A stretch of DNA of 64,000 nt. Source: Rhodoferax sp. Lineage in GTDB: Bacteria > Pseudomonadota > Gammaproteobacteria > Burkholderiales > Burkholderiaceae_C. The stretch is from NCBI GenBank assembly GCA_029865845.1, contig JARXAM010000027.1, positions 1 to 64,000 of the forward strand, in the 5' to 3' direction. Positions 8,548 through 19,970 of this stretch are shown in pieces. Within the stretch, counting starts at the first letter, position 1. Each line of letters starts with the position of its first letter. The position numbers and the translations under genes were made by a program. Below the pieces are notes generated by a model, which worked only from the letters and a program-made list of their open reading frames with translations, did not search any database and had not been told where the DNA came from.

Positions 8548-9896
8548 ACGCAGATAGCATTCTGGCCAAATTCAGTGCCAAGGGCACTGAGACTTGTTTT
8601 CATGATCGCCATATCAACCCACAAATATATGCGGGTCTCGATGGCTCCAATTGGGGCTTGCAAGACTATGTGGCCCGTGGCGGCTACCAGGCCTTGCGCA
8701 AAATTCTGGGTAAAGACGGTGGTGAGGGACTGACGCAGGACCAAGTTATTGCCACAGTAAAGGAGTCTGGACTTCGCGGTCGTGGCGGAGCAGGCTTTCC
8801 CACCGGTTTGAAGTGGAGCTTTATGCCCCGCCAGTTTCCGGGGCAAAAGTACTTGGTATGTAACTCTGACGAAGGTGAGCCCGGTACATGCAAAGACAGG
8901 GACATCCTGCAGTTCAATCCCCATATCGTGATCGAGGGCATGGCTATCGCTGCTTACGCTATGGGAATCACCGTGGGGTACAACTACATCCACGGCGAGA
9001 TTTTTGCTGCGTATGACCGCTTTGAAGCCGCCTTGGAAGAAGCAAGAGCCGCAGGCTATTTGGGCGACAACATTCTTGGTAGTGGTTTTAGCTTCCAGTT
9101 GCATGCGGCCCATGGATTTGGTGCATATATCTGCGGCGAAGAGACGGCGTTGCTGGAGTCCTTGGAAGGAAAGAAAGGGCAGCCGCGATTCAAACCGCCA
9201 TTTCCCGCCAGCTTTGGTCTGTATGGCAAACCCACCACCATCAACAACACGGAAACGTTTGCTGCGGTTCCGTGGATCATTCGCAATGGTGGCCAGGCCT
9301 ACCTCGAATGCGGTAAGCCCAACAACGGCGGTACCAAAATCTACTCGGTGAGTGGTGACGTAGAGCGTCCGGGGAATTATGAAATTCCGATGGGTACCCC
9401 GTTTTCCAAATTGTTGGAGTTGGCGGGTGGTGTGCGTGGTGGTCGCACGCTCAAAGCGGTGATTCCGGGCGGATCGTCGTCCCCTGTGCTGCCTGCGTCA
9501 GTCATCATGGAATGCACCATGGACTATGACTCCATTGCGAAAGCCGGTTCCATGCTGGGATCGGGGGCCGTCATCGTGATGGATGAGTCCCGGTGCATGG
9601 TGAAAGCGTTGCAGCGCTTGAGCTACTTTTATATGCACGAATCGTGTGGGCAGTGCACGCCGTGCCGTGAAGGTACCGGTTGGCTATCCAGAATGGTTGA
9701 TCGCATCGAAGCAGGTCAGGGGCGTCCAAGTGACATGGATTTGTTGGACAACGTGGCAGAGAACATCCAAGGGCGCACCATCTGCGCGCTGGGGGATGCG
9801 GCGGCGATGCCCGTGCGCGCCATGATCAAACACTTCCGCCATGAATTTGAGTACCACGTACAGCACAAGACCTGCATGGTCCCCGCGTACGTTTGA
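8544..9896 (+). CDS. nuoF: NADH-quinone oxidoreductase subunit F
   Basis: NuoF binds NADH, FMN and the 4Fe-4S cluster N3, and is the electron entry point of complex I. In the 450-residue protein the nucleotide loop [13 protein letters not shown] lies near residue 80 and the FMN-linked [14 protein letters not shown] near 110. The cluster motif [12 protein letters not shown] is near 366, with a fourth Cys in RTICALGD near 412. No unusual insertions are seen. Confidence 0.98.
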   Translation: MNADSILAKFSAKGTETCFHDRHINPQIYAGLDGSNWGLQDYVARGGYQALRKILGKDGGEGLTQDQVIATVKESGLRGRGGAGFPTGLKWSFMPRQFPGQKYLVCNSDEGEPGTCKDRDILQFNPHIVIEGMAIAAYAMGITVGYNYIHGEIFAAYDRFEAALEEARAAGYLGDNILGSGFSFQLHAAHGFGAYICGEETALLESLEGKKGQPRFKPPFPASFGLYGKPTTINNTETFAAVPWIIRNGGQAYLECGKPNNGGTKIYSVSGDVERPGNYEIPMGTPFSKLLELAGGVRGGRTLKAVIPGGSSSPVLPASVIMECTMDYDSIAKAGSMLGSGAVIVMDESRCMVKALQRLSYFYMHESCGQCTPCREGTGWLSRMVDRIEAGQGRPSDMDLLDNVAENIQGRTICALGDAAAMPVRAMIKHFRHEFEYHVQHKTCMVPAYV

Positions 9897-9909
9897 GCGA
9901 GTCCACAAG

Positions 9910-12033
9910 ATGATTGAAATCGAACTCGACGGCAAGAAGGTGGAAATCGCCGAAGGCAGCATGGTGATGCACGCTGCTGACAAGGCGGGCACCTACATTC
10001 CTCATTTTTGCTATCACAAGAAATTGAGCATCGCGGCAAACTGCCGTATGTGCTTGGTGGATGTGGAGAAGATGCCCAAGCCGATGCCCGCATGTGCGAC
10101 GCCTGTCACCAACGGAATGATTGTCCGAACCAAGAGCGACAAGGCCATCAAGGCACAGAAGTCGGTGATGGAGTTCCTCTTGATCAATCACCCTTTGGAC
10201 TGCCCGATTTGCGATCAGGGCGGAGAGTGCCAGTTGCAAGATCTCGCGGTGGGTTACGGTGGATCTTCCTCTCGCTACGAAGAGGAAAAGCGGGTCGTAT
10301 TCCACAAGGACGTAGGCCCCCTCATTTCCATGGAAGAGATGAGTCGTTGCATCCATTGCACACGTTGTGTGCGCTTTGGTCAGGAAGTGGCCGGAGTCAT
10401 GGAGCTGGGAATGTCCCATCGTGGCGAGCATGCCGAGATCGAAACCTTTATCGGGCAAAGTGTGGACTCCGAACTGTCGGGCAACATGATCGATATCTGC
10501 CCGGTGGGCGCGTTGACCAGTAAGCCTTTCCGCTATAGCGCGCGTACATGGGAGTTGTCCCGTCGCAAATCCGTCAGTCCGCACGACTCGACGGGTGCCA
10601 ATCTGATCGTCCAGGTCAAAAACAACCAGGTCATGCGTGTGGTGCCACTGGAAAATGAAGCGGTCAACGAATGCTGGCTTGCCGACCGTGATCGCTTTTC
10701 GTACGAGGCATTGAACGGTCCGGATCGACTGACTGCACCCATGATCAAGCAGGGCGGCGAGTGGAAGACGGTTGACTGGCAAACGGCACTCGAATACGTG
10801 GCCAACGGCATGAAGCAGATCAAGACCACGCACGGCGCACATGCCGTTGGCGCATTGGTGAGTCCGCACAGCACGCTGGAAGAGATGTACTTGGCGAAAA
10901 GCCTGCTTAATGGTTTTGGGTCCGCAAGCGTGGACTTCCGTTTGCGCCATGCGGAGTTTGCGGTCGCCGATGGCGTTCCCTATCTGGGCATGCCCATCGC
11001 GGCATTGAGCACCTTGCAGCGAGTGTTGGTTGTGGGCTCCAACCTGCGCAAGGACCACCCATTGTTTGCACAACGTATCCGTCAGGCCTGCAAAGCGGGT
11101 GCCCACGTTCACGCCCTTGCAGATAGTGCCCAAGACTGGGCCTTGCCCTTGCGTTCCATGCAGGTCGTCGAATCGGCAGTGTGGGTTCAAGCCTTGGCTG
11201 ACATCGCAGTCGCTATCGCCGAGACGACCGGTGCTCAGCCACCGGCTACGGGTACCGCGACCGACGCGGCCCGCGCGGTGGCAGCATCACTGCTGGGTGG
11301 CGAGCGCAAAGCTATTCTTTTGGGCAATGCGGTAGTGCATCATGCGAAAGCGAGCAGTGTGGCTGCGGTGGCGCATTGGATTGCAGTGCAGACGGGGGCA
11401 ACCGTTGGCTTCCTAACCGAAGCGGCTAACACTGTGGGCGCCTACGCGCTGGGCGTGTTGCCTACTGCAGGCGGTTTCCATGCAGGTCAAATGTTGACCG
11501 GTGCACTGAAGGCCGCCATCCTCTTGAACGTGGAGCCCGAACTTGATTCCGCCACCGGGTCTGCTGCAGAGCAAGCCTTGCTGAGCGCAGAGATGGTTGT
11601 GACATTAAGCCCATTCAAGGCGAACATGGCATTCAGCGACGTGCTGCTTCCAATTGCTCCCTTTACGGAAACATCGGGCTCCTTCGCCAACGCAGAAGGT
11701 CGTGTGCAGAGCTTCCACGCGGTCGTCAAACCCCTGGGGGAAACGCGTCCTGCGTGGAAGGTGTTACGTGTGTTGGCAAACCTGCTTGAAGTCTCCGGGA
11801 TGCGCTACGAGTCTACCCAAGAGGTAATGTCTGCGATGGGCACAGTTGGCATAAACGCTACGGCGGTGGATGCCACGCGGCTCGGTCATGTGTTCAACGG
11901 CGTTGTTGATCTCACGCCGGCTGAAGTCCGACCTGTGGTGGCCAGCATTTACCAACTGGACGGTTTGGTGCGCCGTGCGCCGTCATTGCAGCTGACGGCG
12001 GATGCGCGTACTGCACAAGAGGTGGCAGCATGA
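9910..12033 (+). CDS. nuoG: NADH-quinone oxidoreductase subunit G
   Basis: NuoG is the 75-kDa iron-sulfur subunit of the peripheral arm. The chosen start at 9910 ([16 protein letters not shown]) gives 707 residues; upstream in-frame codons overlap nuoF. The N-terminal 2Fe-2S domain has [16 protein letters not shown] near residue 37. Further cluster ligands are in [14 protein letters not shown] near 100 and [10 protein letters not shown] near 150, and a molybdopterin-oxidoreductase-like fold fills the rest. It overlaps nuoH by four nucleotides. Confidence 0.97.
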   Translation: MIEIELDGKKVEIAEGSMVMHAADKAGTYIPHFCYHKKLSIAANCRMCLVDVEKMPKPMPACATPVTNGMIVRTKSDKAIKAQKSVMEFLLINHPLDCPICDQGGECQLQDLAVGYGGSSSRYEEEKRVVFHKDVGPLISMEEMSRCIHCTRCVRFGQEVAGVMELGMSHRGEHAEIETFIGQSVDSELSGNMIDICPVGALTSKPFRYSARTWELSRRKSVSPHDSTGANLIVQVKNNQVMRVVPLENEAVNECWLADRDRFSYEALNGPDRLTAPMIKQGGEWKTVDWQTALEYVANGMKQIKTTHGAHAVGALVSPHSTLEEMYLAKSLLNGFGSASVDFRLRHAEFAVADGVPYLGMPIAALSTLQRVLVVGSNLRKDHPLFAQRIRQACKAGAHVHALADSAQDWALPLRSMQVVESAVWVQALADIAVAIAETTGAQPPATGTATDAARAVAASLLGGERKAILLGNAVVHHAKASSVAAVAHWIAVQTGATVGFLTEAANTVGAYALGVLPTAGGFHAGQMLTGALKAAILLNVEPELDSATGSAAEQALLSAEMVVTLSPFKANMAFSDVLLPIAPFTETSGSFANAEGRVQSFHAVVKPLGETRPAWKVLRVLANLLEVSGMRYESTQEVMSAMGTVGINATAVDATRLGHVFNGVVDLTPAEVRPVVASIYQLDGLVRRAPSLQLTADARTAQEVAA

Positions 12034-13106
12034 TTGATGCGATCTACAACTTTGGGTTGGGCTTGTCGTCTGCACCCGCGTGGACGGCTATGTTCTGGCC
12101 GGTGATTTGGACAATCATCAAAATTGTTGCTTTGGTTCTGCCGCTAATGGGCGCAGTTGCATACCTTACCTTGTGGGAACGCAAGTATTTGGGCTGGATG
12201 CAAGTACGGCTCGGGCCAAACCGTGTGGGTCCTGGTGGACTTTTGCAGCCCATAGCGGATGCACTCAAACTGCTGACCAAGGAAATTCTGGTTCCCACCG
12301 CTGCGAGCAAAGGCTTGTTTTTCATTGGCCCCATATTGACCATCATGCCTGCTCTGGCCGCATGGGCGGTGGTTCCGTTTGGTCCCGATGTGGCCTTGGC
12401 AAACATCAATGCCGGCTTGCTTTTCTTGATGGCGATTACATCTCTGGAGGTATATGGGGTGGTGATCGCAGGGTGGGCGTCCAATTCCAAGTACTCTTTC
12501 TTGGGGGCTTTGCGTGCTTCCGCGCAGATGGTGAGTTACGAAATCGCAATGGGTTTTTGTCTGGTCATTGTGTTGATGGTCGCAGGTTCCATGAACATGA
12601 CCCAAATCGTGCTCGGGCAGGGTACGGGTTATTTTGCGGACAAAGGGTTGAATTTCCTGTCCTGGAACTGGCTTCCCTTGCTTCCTGTATTCGTGGTGTA
12701 TTTCATATCTGGCCTGGCAGAGACCAACCGGCATCCCTTTGACGTGGTGGAAGGCGAGGCGGAGATTGTCGCTGGGCATATGGTGGAGTATTCGGGTATG
12801 TCGTTTGCCATGTTCTACCTCGCCGAATACGTCAACATGTGGTTGATATCCATACTGGCAGTCGTGATGTTTTTGGGCGGCTGGTATTCGCCGGTGGCCG
12901 CATTGGACTTCATTCCCGGGTGGATCTGGTTGGGCGCCAAGACATTTTTGATGGTGAGCCTGTTCATTTGGATTCGTGCCACATTTCCCCGATTCCGGTA
13001 TGACCAGATCATGCGTTTGGGCTGGAAGGTGTTTATCCCCGTGACTTTGGTCTGGCTGCTGGTGGTTGGCGTCTGGATGCAGACCCCTTTCAACATCTGG
13101 AATTGA
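12030..13106 (+). CDS. nuoH: NADH-quinone oxidoreductase subunit H
   Basis: NuoH is the membrane subunit that closes the quinone chamber and contacts NuoB and NuoD. The 358-residue protein has about eight hydrophobic helices. Conserved loops are visible as [20 protein letters not shown] near residue 50, the acidic loop [20 protein letters not shown] near 230, and [15 protein letters not shown] near 320. Confidence 0.98.
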   Translation: MIDAIYNFGLGLSSAPAWTAMFWPVIWTIIKIVALVLPLMGAVAYLTLWERKYLGWMQVRLGPNRVGPGGLLQPIADALKLLTKEILVPTAASKGLFFIGPILTIMPALAAWAVVPFGPDVALANINAGLLFLMAITSLEVYGVVIAGWASNSKYSFLGALRASAQMVSYEIAMGFCLVIVLMVAGSMNMTQIVLGQGTGYFADKGLNFLSWNWLPLLPVFVVYFISGLAETNRHPFDVVEGEAEIVAGHMVEYSGMSFAMFYLAEYVNMWLISILAVVMFLGGWYSPVAALDFIPGWIWLGAKTFLMVSLFIWIRATFPRFRYDQIMRLGWKVFIPVTLVWLLVVGVWMQTPFNIWN

Positions 13107-13119
13107 AGGGGCCAATCAT

Positions 13120-13638
13120 ATGACTGCAACTATTCAACGTTCGACTCCTGCCTTTTCCTTGAAGGACTTTCTCGCCAGCTTCCTACTGTTGGAACTGATG
13201 AAAGGAATGGCGTTAACCGGCCGCTATCTGTTTCGTCGCAAGGTGACGGTGCAATTCCCCGAAGAGAAGACGCCTCTATCCCCTCGGTTTCGTGGTTTGC
13301 ATGCGTTGCGCCGGTATGAAAATGGCGAGGAGCGCTGTATCGCGTGCAAGCTCTGCGAGGCCGTTTGCCCTGCCATGGCAATTACCATCGAGTCCGATGT
13401 GCGTGACGATGGATCCAGACGTACCACACGCTACGACATTGATCTCACAAAGTGCATCTTCTGCGGATTCTGCGAAGAGAGCTGCCCCGTCGATTCCATT
13501 GTGGAAACGCATATTTTGGAATACCACGGCGAGAAGCGTGGTGACTTGTATTTCACCAAGGACATGCTGCTTGCCGTGGGTGATCGCTACGAGTCTGAAA
13601 TTGCCGCCAATAAGCAGGCTGACGCCAAATACCGATGA
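13120..13638 (+). CDS. nuoI: NADH-quinone oxidoreductase subunit I
   Basis: NuoI (TYKY) carries two 4Fe-4S clusters, N6a and N6b, that pass electrons to NuoB. The start at 13120 gives 172 residues. The two ferredoxin motifs are [12 protein letters not shown] near residue 71 and [15 protein letters not shown] near 110. The frame is open 54 nt further upstream, but that overlaps nuoH. Confidence 0.98.
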   Translation: MTATIQRSTPAFSLKDFLASFLLLELMKGMALTGRYLFRRKVTVQFPEEKTPLSPRFRGLHALRRYENGEERCIACKLCEAVCPAMAITIESDVRDDGSRRTTRYDIDLTKCIFCGFCEESCPVDSIVETHILEYHGEKRGDLYFTKDMLLAVGDRYESEIAANKQADAKYR

Positions 13639-13663
13639 GCTGCCGCAAGAAGGCCCTTGACCT

Positions 13664-14302
13664 ATGAACGCTACGACCGGACTTTTCTACGTCTTTGCTG
13701 CGGTGCTCTTGTTTGCCGCATTTCGCGTGATCACCGCGCGCAATCCTGTGCATGCTGCCCTGTATTTGGTACTGACGTTTTTTCAAGCGGCCATGCTCTG
13801 GATGCTTTTAAAGGCTGAATTTTTATCCATCACGCTGGTGTTGGTGTATGTGGGTGCGGTGATGGTGCTGTTCCTGTTTGTCGTGATGATGATGGACATC
13901 AACGTAGAGAATTTGCGCATTGGCTTTTGGAAACATTTTCCGCTGGCGGCAAGCATAGGCGCGGCGATTGCCTTGGAAATGGCCTTGTTGCTGATGCGTG
14001 GGTTTAGGCCGGTGACTGATCCCGCTGTGGTGCACGCCGCTGCAGAAGTGGACAACGCTAAGGAACTGGGCAAATTACTGTTCACGAAGTATCTGGTGCA
14101 ACTCGAAGTGGCAGCGGCCATTTTGTTGGTCGCGATGATTGCGGCAATCGCCCTCACATTGCGGGCACGCAAGGACAGCAAATATGTGTCTCCCGGCGAC
14201 CAGGTTCGGGTGCGCTCCAGTGATCGTTTGACAGTCATCAAAATGCAGGCAAGCCAAGCGCCGGATGCGCCTGCCGTAGAAGTATCGGAGCCGAAAGCAT
14301 GA
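13664..14302 (+). CDS. nuoJ: NADH-quinone oxidoreductase subunit J
   Basis: NuoJ is a five-helix membrane subunit next to NuoK and NuoA; its helix 3 has a role in coupling. The 212-residue product contains [20 protein letters not shown] near residue 30 and the conserved [16 protein letters not shown] stretch near 62. The C-terminal tail after about residue 170 is hydrophilic. It overlaps nuoK by four nucleotides. Confidence 0.97.
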   Translation: MNATTGLFYVFAAVLLFAAFRVITARNPVHAALYLVLTFFQAAMLWMLLKAEFLSITLVLVYVGAVMVLFLFVVMMMDINVENLRIGFWKHFPLAASIGAAIALEMALLLMRGFRPVTDPAVVHAAAEVDNAKELGKLLFTKYLVQLEVAAAILLVAMIAAIALTLRARKDSKYVSPGDQVRVRSSDRLTVIKMQASQAPDAPAVEVSEPKA

Positions 14303-14607
14303 CTCTCACCCTTGGCCACTTCCTCTCCCTGGGTGCAATATTGTTTGCACTCTCGATCGTCGGTATTTTTTTGAATCGTAGGAATTTGATTGTGCTGCTG
14401 ATGGCCATTGAATTGATGTTGCTGGCAGTGAATACCAACTTTGTTGCCTTCTCGCACTACCTGCACGACATGCATGGTCAGATTTTTGTTTTCTTCATCT
14501 TGACCGTAGCTGCTGCGGAGTCCGCGATCGGTCTTGCGATTCTGGTTCTGTTGTTCCGCAACAAGTCCAGCATCAGCGTCGATGAGCTCAACACACTGAA
14601 GGGCTAA
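14299..14607 (+). CDS. nuoK: NADH-quinone oxidoreductase subunit K
   Basis: NuoK is a small proton-channel subunit (MrpC-like) with three transmembrane helices. The 102-residue length is standard. The two conserved membrane glutamates are visible in [13 protein letters not shown] near residue 36 and in [13 protein letters not shown] near 72. It starts inside the nuoJ stop (ATGA) and is 4 nt from nuoL. Confidence 0.98.
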   Translation: MTLTLGHFLSLGAILFALSIVGIFLNRRNLIVLLMAIELMLLAVNTNFVAFSHYLHDMHGQIFVFFILTVAAAESAIGLAILVLLFRNKSSISVDELNTLKG

Positions 14608-14611
14608 TCGC

Positions 14612-16627
14612 ATGACACAAACCCTTTCAGCGTCCACCTTGTTGGCCATTCCCCTGGCACCACTTGCTGGAGCCGTGCTTGCCGGTGTGTTTGGCACCAA
14701 GTTTGGCGGCAACTGGATCGGGCGCAAGCTCACGCACAGTCTCACCATATTGGGTGTATTGGTGGCGTTTGTCTTGTCCGCGCACACCCTCATGGCGGTG
14801 GTTGGTGATGGAGCCCGCTTCAACGAAACCCTCTACACCTGGATGACGATTGGCGGATTGAAAATGGAGATTGGGTTTTTGGTAGACCCCTTGACGTCCA
14901 TGATGATGTGCGTCGTTACCTTCGTGTCTCTGATGGTGCACCTTTACACCGTCGGGTACATGGAAGAAGACGAGGGCTACAACCGGTTTTTCGCCTACAT
15001 CTCGTTGTTCACCTTCTCCATGTTGATGCTGGTGATGAGCAACAACCTCCTGCAGTTGTTTTTCGGTTGGGAAGCGGTCGGACTGGTGTCCTATCTGCTG
15101 ATCGGTTTTTGGTTCAACAAGCCAACCGCCATTTTTGCCAACATGAAGGCCTTTCTGGTGAATCGTGTGGGCGACTTTGGATTCATTTTGGGTATCGGTC
15201 TGATTGCCGCGTACACCGGCAGTCTCAATTACACCGAGATATTTGCAAAATCGTCGGAGCTGTCTGCGCTGGTGTTTCCGGGTACCGATTGGATGCTCGT
15301 CACAGTGATTTGCATCTGCCTCTTTATCGGTGCGATGGGCAAGTCTGCGCAGTTCCCTTTGCACGTCTGGTTGCCTGATTCGATGGAAGGCCCAACCCCC
15401 ATATCTGCGCTGATTCACGCCGCCACCATGGTGACCGCAGGGATCTTCATGGTCTCGCGGATGTCTCCATTGTTTGAGTTGAGTGACACAGCGCTGAATC
15501 TCATTGTGGTGGTGGGTTCCATCACCGCGCTGTTTATGGGATTTCTCGGGATCATTCAAAACGATATCAAGCGCGTTGTCGCCTATTCCACCTTGTCGCA
15601 ACTCGGATACATGACGGTCGCGCTGGGCGTGTCCGCGTATTCTGTTGCGGTCTTCCATTTGATGACCCACGCGTTCTTTAAGGCGCTGCTGTTCCTTGGT
15701 GCCGGCTCCGTCATCATGGGTGTGCACCACAACCAGGACATTCGGTGGATGGGCGGGCTGCGCAAATACATGCCCGTGACATGGATCACCTCCTTGCTCG
15801 GCTCGTTGGCCCTGATTGGTACACCGTTTTTTTCCGGTTTTTACTCCAAAGACAGCATTATTGAAGCGGTACATGCGAGCCAATTGCCTGCTGCCGGTTT
15901 TGCGAATTTCGCGGTGTTGGCAGGTGTTTTCGTCACTGCCTTTTACTCCTTCCGCATGTATTTCCTTGTGTTTCATGGCAAGGAACGATTCGACCAGAAC
16001 CCGGATGCGCACCACCACCACCACGGGCATGATGCGCACCACGACGCACATCCACATGAGTCGCCGTGGGTGGTGTGGGTGCCTTTGGTTCTCTTGGCGA
16101 TTCCGTCAGTCTTGATCGGATATTTCACTATCGATCCGATGCTGCATGGTGATTTCTTCAAGGACGTGATTTTTGTGAACCACGCCATTCACCCAGCGAT
16201 GGAGGAGCTGTCTGCGAAGTTCCACGGTGCAACGGCCATGGCGATGCATTCCCTCACGACCCTGCCCCTGTGGCTTGCTGTTGCCGGTGTAGCGACGTCC
16301 TATGTGTTCTACATGATGTATCCCGCCATACCGGCAGCCATACAGCGCGCTGCGCAGCCGGTCTACACCCTGTTGGAGAACAAGTATTACCTTGATTGGA
16401 TCAACGAGCACATTCTTGCGCGGGGTGCCCGCGTGGTGGGAATGGGGCTGTGGAAGGTGGGTGATCAAGCAATCATTGACGGTGCCGTTGTCAATGGCTC
16501 TTGGAAGCTGGTCGGACTTTTCTCGGGCGTGATCCGCAAGGCGCAGTCTGGTTACCTGTACCACTACGCGCTGGTCATGATTCTTGGCGTGTTCGTGTTG
16601 ATGACATATTTCGTCTGGCTCAAGTAG
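14612..16627 (+). CDS. nuoL: NADH-quinone oxidoreductase subunit L
   Basis: NuoL is the distal antiporter-like proton pump of complex I. The 671-residue protein has the long series of hydrophobic helices and the usual motifs: FFGWEAVGLVSYLLIGFW near residue 150 with the channel Glu, and FPLHVWLPDSMEGPTPISAL near 250. Another conserved motif, MTHAFFKALLFLGAGSVI, lies near 350. An unusual feature is a His-rich loop at about residues 465-483 (codons 16004-16060), between transmembrane helices. Confidence 0.98.
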   Translation: MTQTLSASTLLAIPLAPLAGAVLAGVFGTKFGGNWIGRKLTHSLTILGVLVAFVLSAHTLMAVVGDGARFNETLYTWMTIGGLKMEIGFLVDPLTSMMMCVVTFVSLMVHLYTVGYMEEDEGYNRFFAYISLFTFSMLMLVMSNNLLQLFFGWEAVGLVSYLLIGFWFNKPTAIFANMKAFLVNRVGDFGFILGIGLIAAYTGSLNYTEIFAKSSELSALVFPGTDWMLVTVICICLFIGAMGKSAQFPLHVWLPDSMEGPTPISALIHAATMVTAGIFMVSRMSPLFELSDTALNLIVVVGSITALFMGFLGIIQNDIKRVVAYSTLSQLGYMTVALGVSAYSVAVFHLMTHAFFKALLFLGAGSVIMGVHHNQDIRWMGGLRKYMPVTWITSLLGSLALIGTPFFSGFYSKDSIIEAVHASQLPAAGFANFAVLAGVFVTAFYSFRMYFLVFHGKERFDQNPDAHHHHHGHDAHHDAHPHESPWVVWVPLVLLAIPSVLIGYFTIDPMLHGDFFKDVIFVNHAIHPAMEELSAKFHGATAMAMHSLTTLPLWLAVAGVATSYVFYMMYPAIPAAIQRAAQPVYTLLENKYYLDWINEHILARGARVVGMGLWKVGDQAIIDGAVVNGSWKLVGLFSGVIRKAQSGYLYHYALVMILGVFVLMTYFVWLK

Positions 16628-16639
16628 GAGAAAAAGAAT

Positions 16640-18115
16640 ATGGGTTTGTTGAGCCTTGCTATTTGGGTGCCAGTCGCTTTTGGTGTGCTGCTTCTCGCCT
16701 TGGGGCGCGATGAGCACGCTACCGTAGTGCGCTGGGTGGCGCTGGTGGGTGCCATCGTGAGTTTTTTGTTGACGCTGCCTTTGTATGGTCAGTTTGACAA
16801 CACGACTGCAGCGATGCAGTTCGTTGAAAACATGCCGTGGATCGAGCGTTTCAATGTGAATTACCACCTTGGACTGGATGGAATCTCGTTCTGGTTCGTG
16901 TTGTTGACCGCGTTCATCACCGTCGTTGTTGTGATCGCGGGGTGGGAAGTGATTACCCAACGCGTCAATCAGTACATGGGTGCGTTCCTGATCTTGAGTG
17001 GCTTGATGATTGGTGTGTTTTCCGCATTGGATGGCATGCTGTTTTATGTATTCTTCGAAGCGACGCTGATCCCGATGTACCTGATTATTGGTATCTGGGG
17101 CGGGCCCAACAAGATTTACGCAGCCTTCAAGTTTTTCCTGTACACCTTGCTGGGTTCGCTGTTGATGCTGATTGCATTGATCTACCTCTATTCCCAGGCG
17201 GGTGGCAGTTTTGATTTGGCGAAGTGGCATGCAATGCCTTTGGGGCAGACAGCCCAGACGCTGTTGTTCTTTGCGTTTTTTGCTGCGTTTGCCGTCAAAG
17301 TGCCGATGTGGCCCGTCCATACGTGGTTGCCCGATGTGCACGTGGAGGCACCCACCGGCGGATCGGCGGTGTTGGCCGCGATCATGCTGAAACTTGGTGC
17401 ATACGGTTTTCTGCGCTTCTCCATGCCTATTGCCCCCGACGCTGCGCATGCTTGGGGTGGCTTCATGGTGGCCTTGTCATTGATCGCCGTGGTGTATGTG
17501 GGCCTAGTTGCCATGGTGCAGCAGGACATGAAAAAGCTCGTCGCTTACTCGTCGGTGGCCCACATGGGGTTCGTCACGCTGGGCTTTTTCATCTTCAACG
17601 ACTTGGGTGTGTCAGGTGGTCTCGTTCAAATGATCGCGCACGGTTTCGTGTCAGGTGCCATGTTCCTGTCCATAGGCGTGTTGTACGACCGTGTGCATTC
17701 CCGCGAGATCTCCAGTTATGGCGGCGTGGTGAACACCATGCCAAAGTTTACGGCCTTCGCTCTCCTTTTTGCCATGGCGAACTGTGGTCTGCCCGGTACT
17801 GCGGGGTTTGTGGGGGAGTGGATGGTGATTCTTGGCGCAGTGAAGTTCAATTTCTGGGTTGGTTTTGCGGCGGCCAGCGCTCTCATTTTCGGTGCCGCGT
17901 ACACCTTGTGGATGTTCAAGCGCGTGTACCTAGGGCCCGTCACCAATGAGGAGGTGCGGGAACTCACAGATATCAATACCCGTGAGTTTTTGATGCTTGG
18001 CTTGTTGGCGGTAGCGGTCTTGGCAATGGGCTTGTATCCCAAGCCGTTTACCGATGTCATGGACGTGTCGGTAGCAGAGTTGCTCAAGCACGTTGCGACT
18101 TCCAAATTGAACTGA
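16640..18115 (+). CDS. nuoM: NADH-quinone oxidoreductase subunit M
   Basis: NuoM is the second antiporter-like pump subunit of the complex I membrane arm. The 491-residue product contains FYVFFEATLIPMYLIIGIWGG near residue 140 with the conserved Glu, and VPMWPVHTWLPDVHVEAPT near 222. The Lys-containing MVQQDMKKLVAYSSVAHMG is near 293. An AGGAG-like site precedes the ATG. It follows nuoL by 12 nt. Confidence 0.98.
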   Translation: MGLLSLAIWVPVAFGVLLLALGRDEHATVVRWVALVGAIVSFLLTLPLYGQFDNTTAAMQFVENMPWIERFNVNYHLGLDGISFWFVLLTAFITVVVVIAGWEVITQRVNQYMGAFLILSGLMIGVFSALDGMLFYVFFEATLIPMYLIIGIWGGPNKIYAAFKFFLYTLLGSLLMLIALIYLYSQAGGSFDLAKWHAMPLGQTAQTLLFFAFFAAFAVKVPMWPVHTWLPDVHVEAPTGGSAVLAAIMLKLGAYGFLRFSMPIAPDAAHAWGGFMVALSLIAVVYVGLVAMVQQDMKKLVAYSSVAHMGFVTLGFFIFNDLGVSGGLVQMIAHGFVSGAMFLSIGVLYDRVHSREISSYGGVVNTMPKFTAFALLFAMANCGLPGTAGFVGEWMVILGAVKFNFWVGFAAASALIFGAAYTLWMFKRVYLGPVTNEEVRELTDINTREFLMLGLLAVAVLAMGLYPKPFTDVMDVSVAELLKHVATSKLN

Positions 18116-18139
18116 TCACACTGAATTGAGAGACGAACG

Positions 18140-19630
18140 ATGATTGACAAAATCAGTTGGATCACGGTGTATCCAGAGATCGTATTGATGGTGATGGCCT
18201 GCGCCATCCTGTTGATTGACCTGGGGGTGAAAACTCCGCTGCGTAACCTTACCTACATTCTGACCATGTTGACCTTGGCAGTGGTTGCTGCCTTGGAGGC
18301 CCATTTGGCGATCGCCGGGCAAACCTACTATGGGTTTGGCAACATGGTGGTCAGCGATGTCATGGGCAATTGGCTGGAGTGCTTTGCGGCCATCGCGGTC
18401 ATGGTCTCGTTGGTCTATGCGCGTCCTTACGCCGGCCATCGCGACATGTTGCGAGGGGGCGAACTCTTCACGCTCAACATGCTGGGTCTGCTGGGCATGT
18501 TCATCATGATTTCGTCTAACAACTTGTTGTTGACCTACATGGGCTTGGAGTTGTTGACCCTGTCGAGCTACGCACTGGTTGCGTTGCGGCGCGACGATGC
18601 GGCTGCCACCGAAGCGGCGATGAAGTACTTTGTATTGGGCGCGTTGGCATCTGGTTTCCTCTTGTATGGCATGTCCATGCTGTACGGTGCCACGGGTACT
18701 TTGGACATCACCCAGTTGTTTGAATCCGTCTCCAGTCGTCAGGTACGCCCGGACGTTTTGGTATTTGGCTTGGTGTTTGTCGTGGCAGGTCTGGCATTCA
18801 AGCTGGGTGTGGTTCCCTTCCATATGTGGATCCCCGATGTTTACCAAGGCGCCCCCACGGCGGTGACCCTGATGATTGGCGGAGCCCCCAAATTGGCCGC
18901 CTTCGCAATGTGCATTCGATTGCTTGTCGAGGGTCTGCGTCCGCTGGCCGGTGATTGGCAGCAGATGCTCATGGTCCTCTCGGTGGGCTCATTGCTTATT
19001 GGAAATTTGGCAGCCATAGCGCAGACCAATTTGAAGCGGATGTTGGCGTTTTCCACGATCTCTCAGATGGGCTTTGTGTTGTTGGGCCTGATGTCTGGGG
19101 TGGTGGGTGACGACGCATTGAGCTATGCTGCAAACGCGTACAGTTCCGCGATGTTCTATGTAGTGACCTATGTGCTGACGATATTGGCGACTTTTGGAGT
19201 CATCTTGTTGTTGTCGCGCGAGGGGTTCGAGAGCGAAGAGATCTCAGACTTCGCCGGCCTGAACCAGCGCAGCCCCTTGTACGCGGCTGTCATGGCCATT
19301 TGTGCGTTTTCGTTGGCAGGCATCCCGCCTATGGTGGGCTTCTACGCCAAGTTGTCGGTGTTGCAGGCCTTGCTCGTGTCGGGCCAGTCGCTCCACTTTG
19401 CAATGGCAATCTTTGCGGTAATTATGTCCTTGGTGGGAGCTTTTTATTACCTGCGCTTGGTCAAGGTCATGTATTTTGATGCCCCCATCACGGCCACCAC
19501 GGTAGACGCTCCTGCCGACGTCCGCGTGGTGCTCGCCATCAACGGTGCGTTGGTTTTGATTCTCGGCCTAGCCCCTGGCAGTTTGATGGCTATTTGTGCG
19601 TCGTCGGTACGCCAGATGCTGGGCGTGTGA
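18140..19630 (+). CDS. nuoN: NADH-quinone oxidoreductase subunit N
   Basis: NuoN is the third antiporter-like subunit, next to NuoK. The 496-residue protein has the typical motifs: [21 protein letters not shown] near residue 134 and [21 protein letters not shown] near 220. The paired Lys motif [20 protein letters not shown] is near 298. It ends the canonical nuo set, which is complete from A to N, with no pseudogenes. Confidence 0.98.
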   Translation: MIDKISWITVYPEIVLMVMACAILLIDLGVKTPLRNLTYILTMLTLAVVAALEAHLAIAGQTYYGFGNMVVSDVMGNWLECFAAIAVMVSLVYARPYAGHRDMLRGGELFTLNMLGLLGMFIMISSNNLLLTYMGLELLTLSSYALVALRRDDAAATEAAMKYFVLGALASGFLLYGMSMLYGATGTLDITQLFESVSSRQVRPDVLVFGLVFVVAGLAFKLGVVPFHMWIPDVYQGAPTAVTLMIGGAPKLAAFAMCIRLLVEGLRPLAGDWQQMLMVLSVGSLLIGNLAAIAQTNLKRMLAFSTISQMGFVLLGLMSGVVGDDALSYAANAYSSAMFYVVTYVLTILATFGVILLLSREGFESEEISDFAGLNQRSPLYAAVMAICAFSLAGIPPMVGFYAKLSVLQALLVSGQSLHFAMAIFAVIMSLVGAFYYLRLVKVMYFDAPITATTVDAPADVRVVLAINGALVLILGLAPGSLMAICASSVRQMLGV

Positions 19631-19670
19631 GCGTGCTGACGTTTGCCGGACTAAACCGCTGGATGCATTG

Positions 19671-19970
19671 ATGGGAAATTCGCTGTCTGTGTGGGCCGTT
19701 CTGTTGGTTGCGGTGTGTGCGGCCAACTTGCCTTTTTTTACACATCGCGTGTTGGGTGTGTTGGGAACGCATAGCAAGACTCTGGGGATTCGCCTGCTGG
19801 AGTTGCTTGCTTACTATTTTCTGGTGGGGTGCATTGGGCTACTGTTGGAGAAAAATGCCGGGCAAATCGCACCGCAAGGGTGGGAGTTCTATGCAATCAC
19901 GGCATCGCTCTTTCTCACATTTGCGTTTCCAGGTTTCGTCTATCGTTATCTCCTGAAGCGCCATGGGTGA
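19671..19970 (+). CDS. DUF2818 membrane protein
   Basis: A 99-residue inner-membrane protein with three hydrophobic segments, near residues 4-24, 36-57 and 72-90. I recognise it as the DUF2818 type that sits directly after nuoN in many Burkholderiales. Its function is not known; location suggests a link to complex I assembly or simply co-transcription. The ATG at 19671 is chosen because the extension upstream overlaps the intergenic region and has no ribosome site. Its end overlaps the Nudix gene by 8 nt. Confidence 0.85.
   Translation: MGNSLSVWAVLLVAVCAANLPFFTHRVLGVLGTHSKTLGIRLLELLAYYFLVGCIGLLLEKNAGQIAPQGWEFYAITASLFLTFAFPGFVYRYLLKRHG

Noticed and set aside
14627-16057. Long minus-strand frame across nuoL
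   Set aside because: Antisense of conserved nuoL with no recognisable domain; low-complexity His/Gln/Arg composition.
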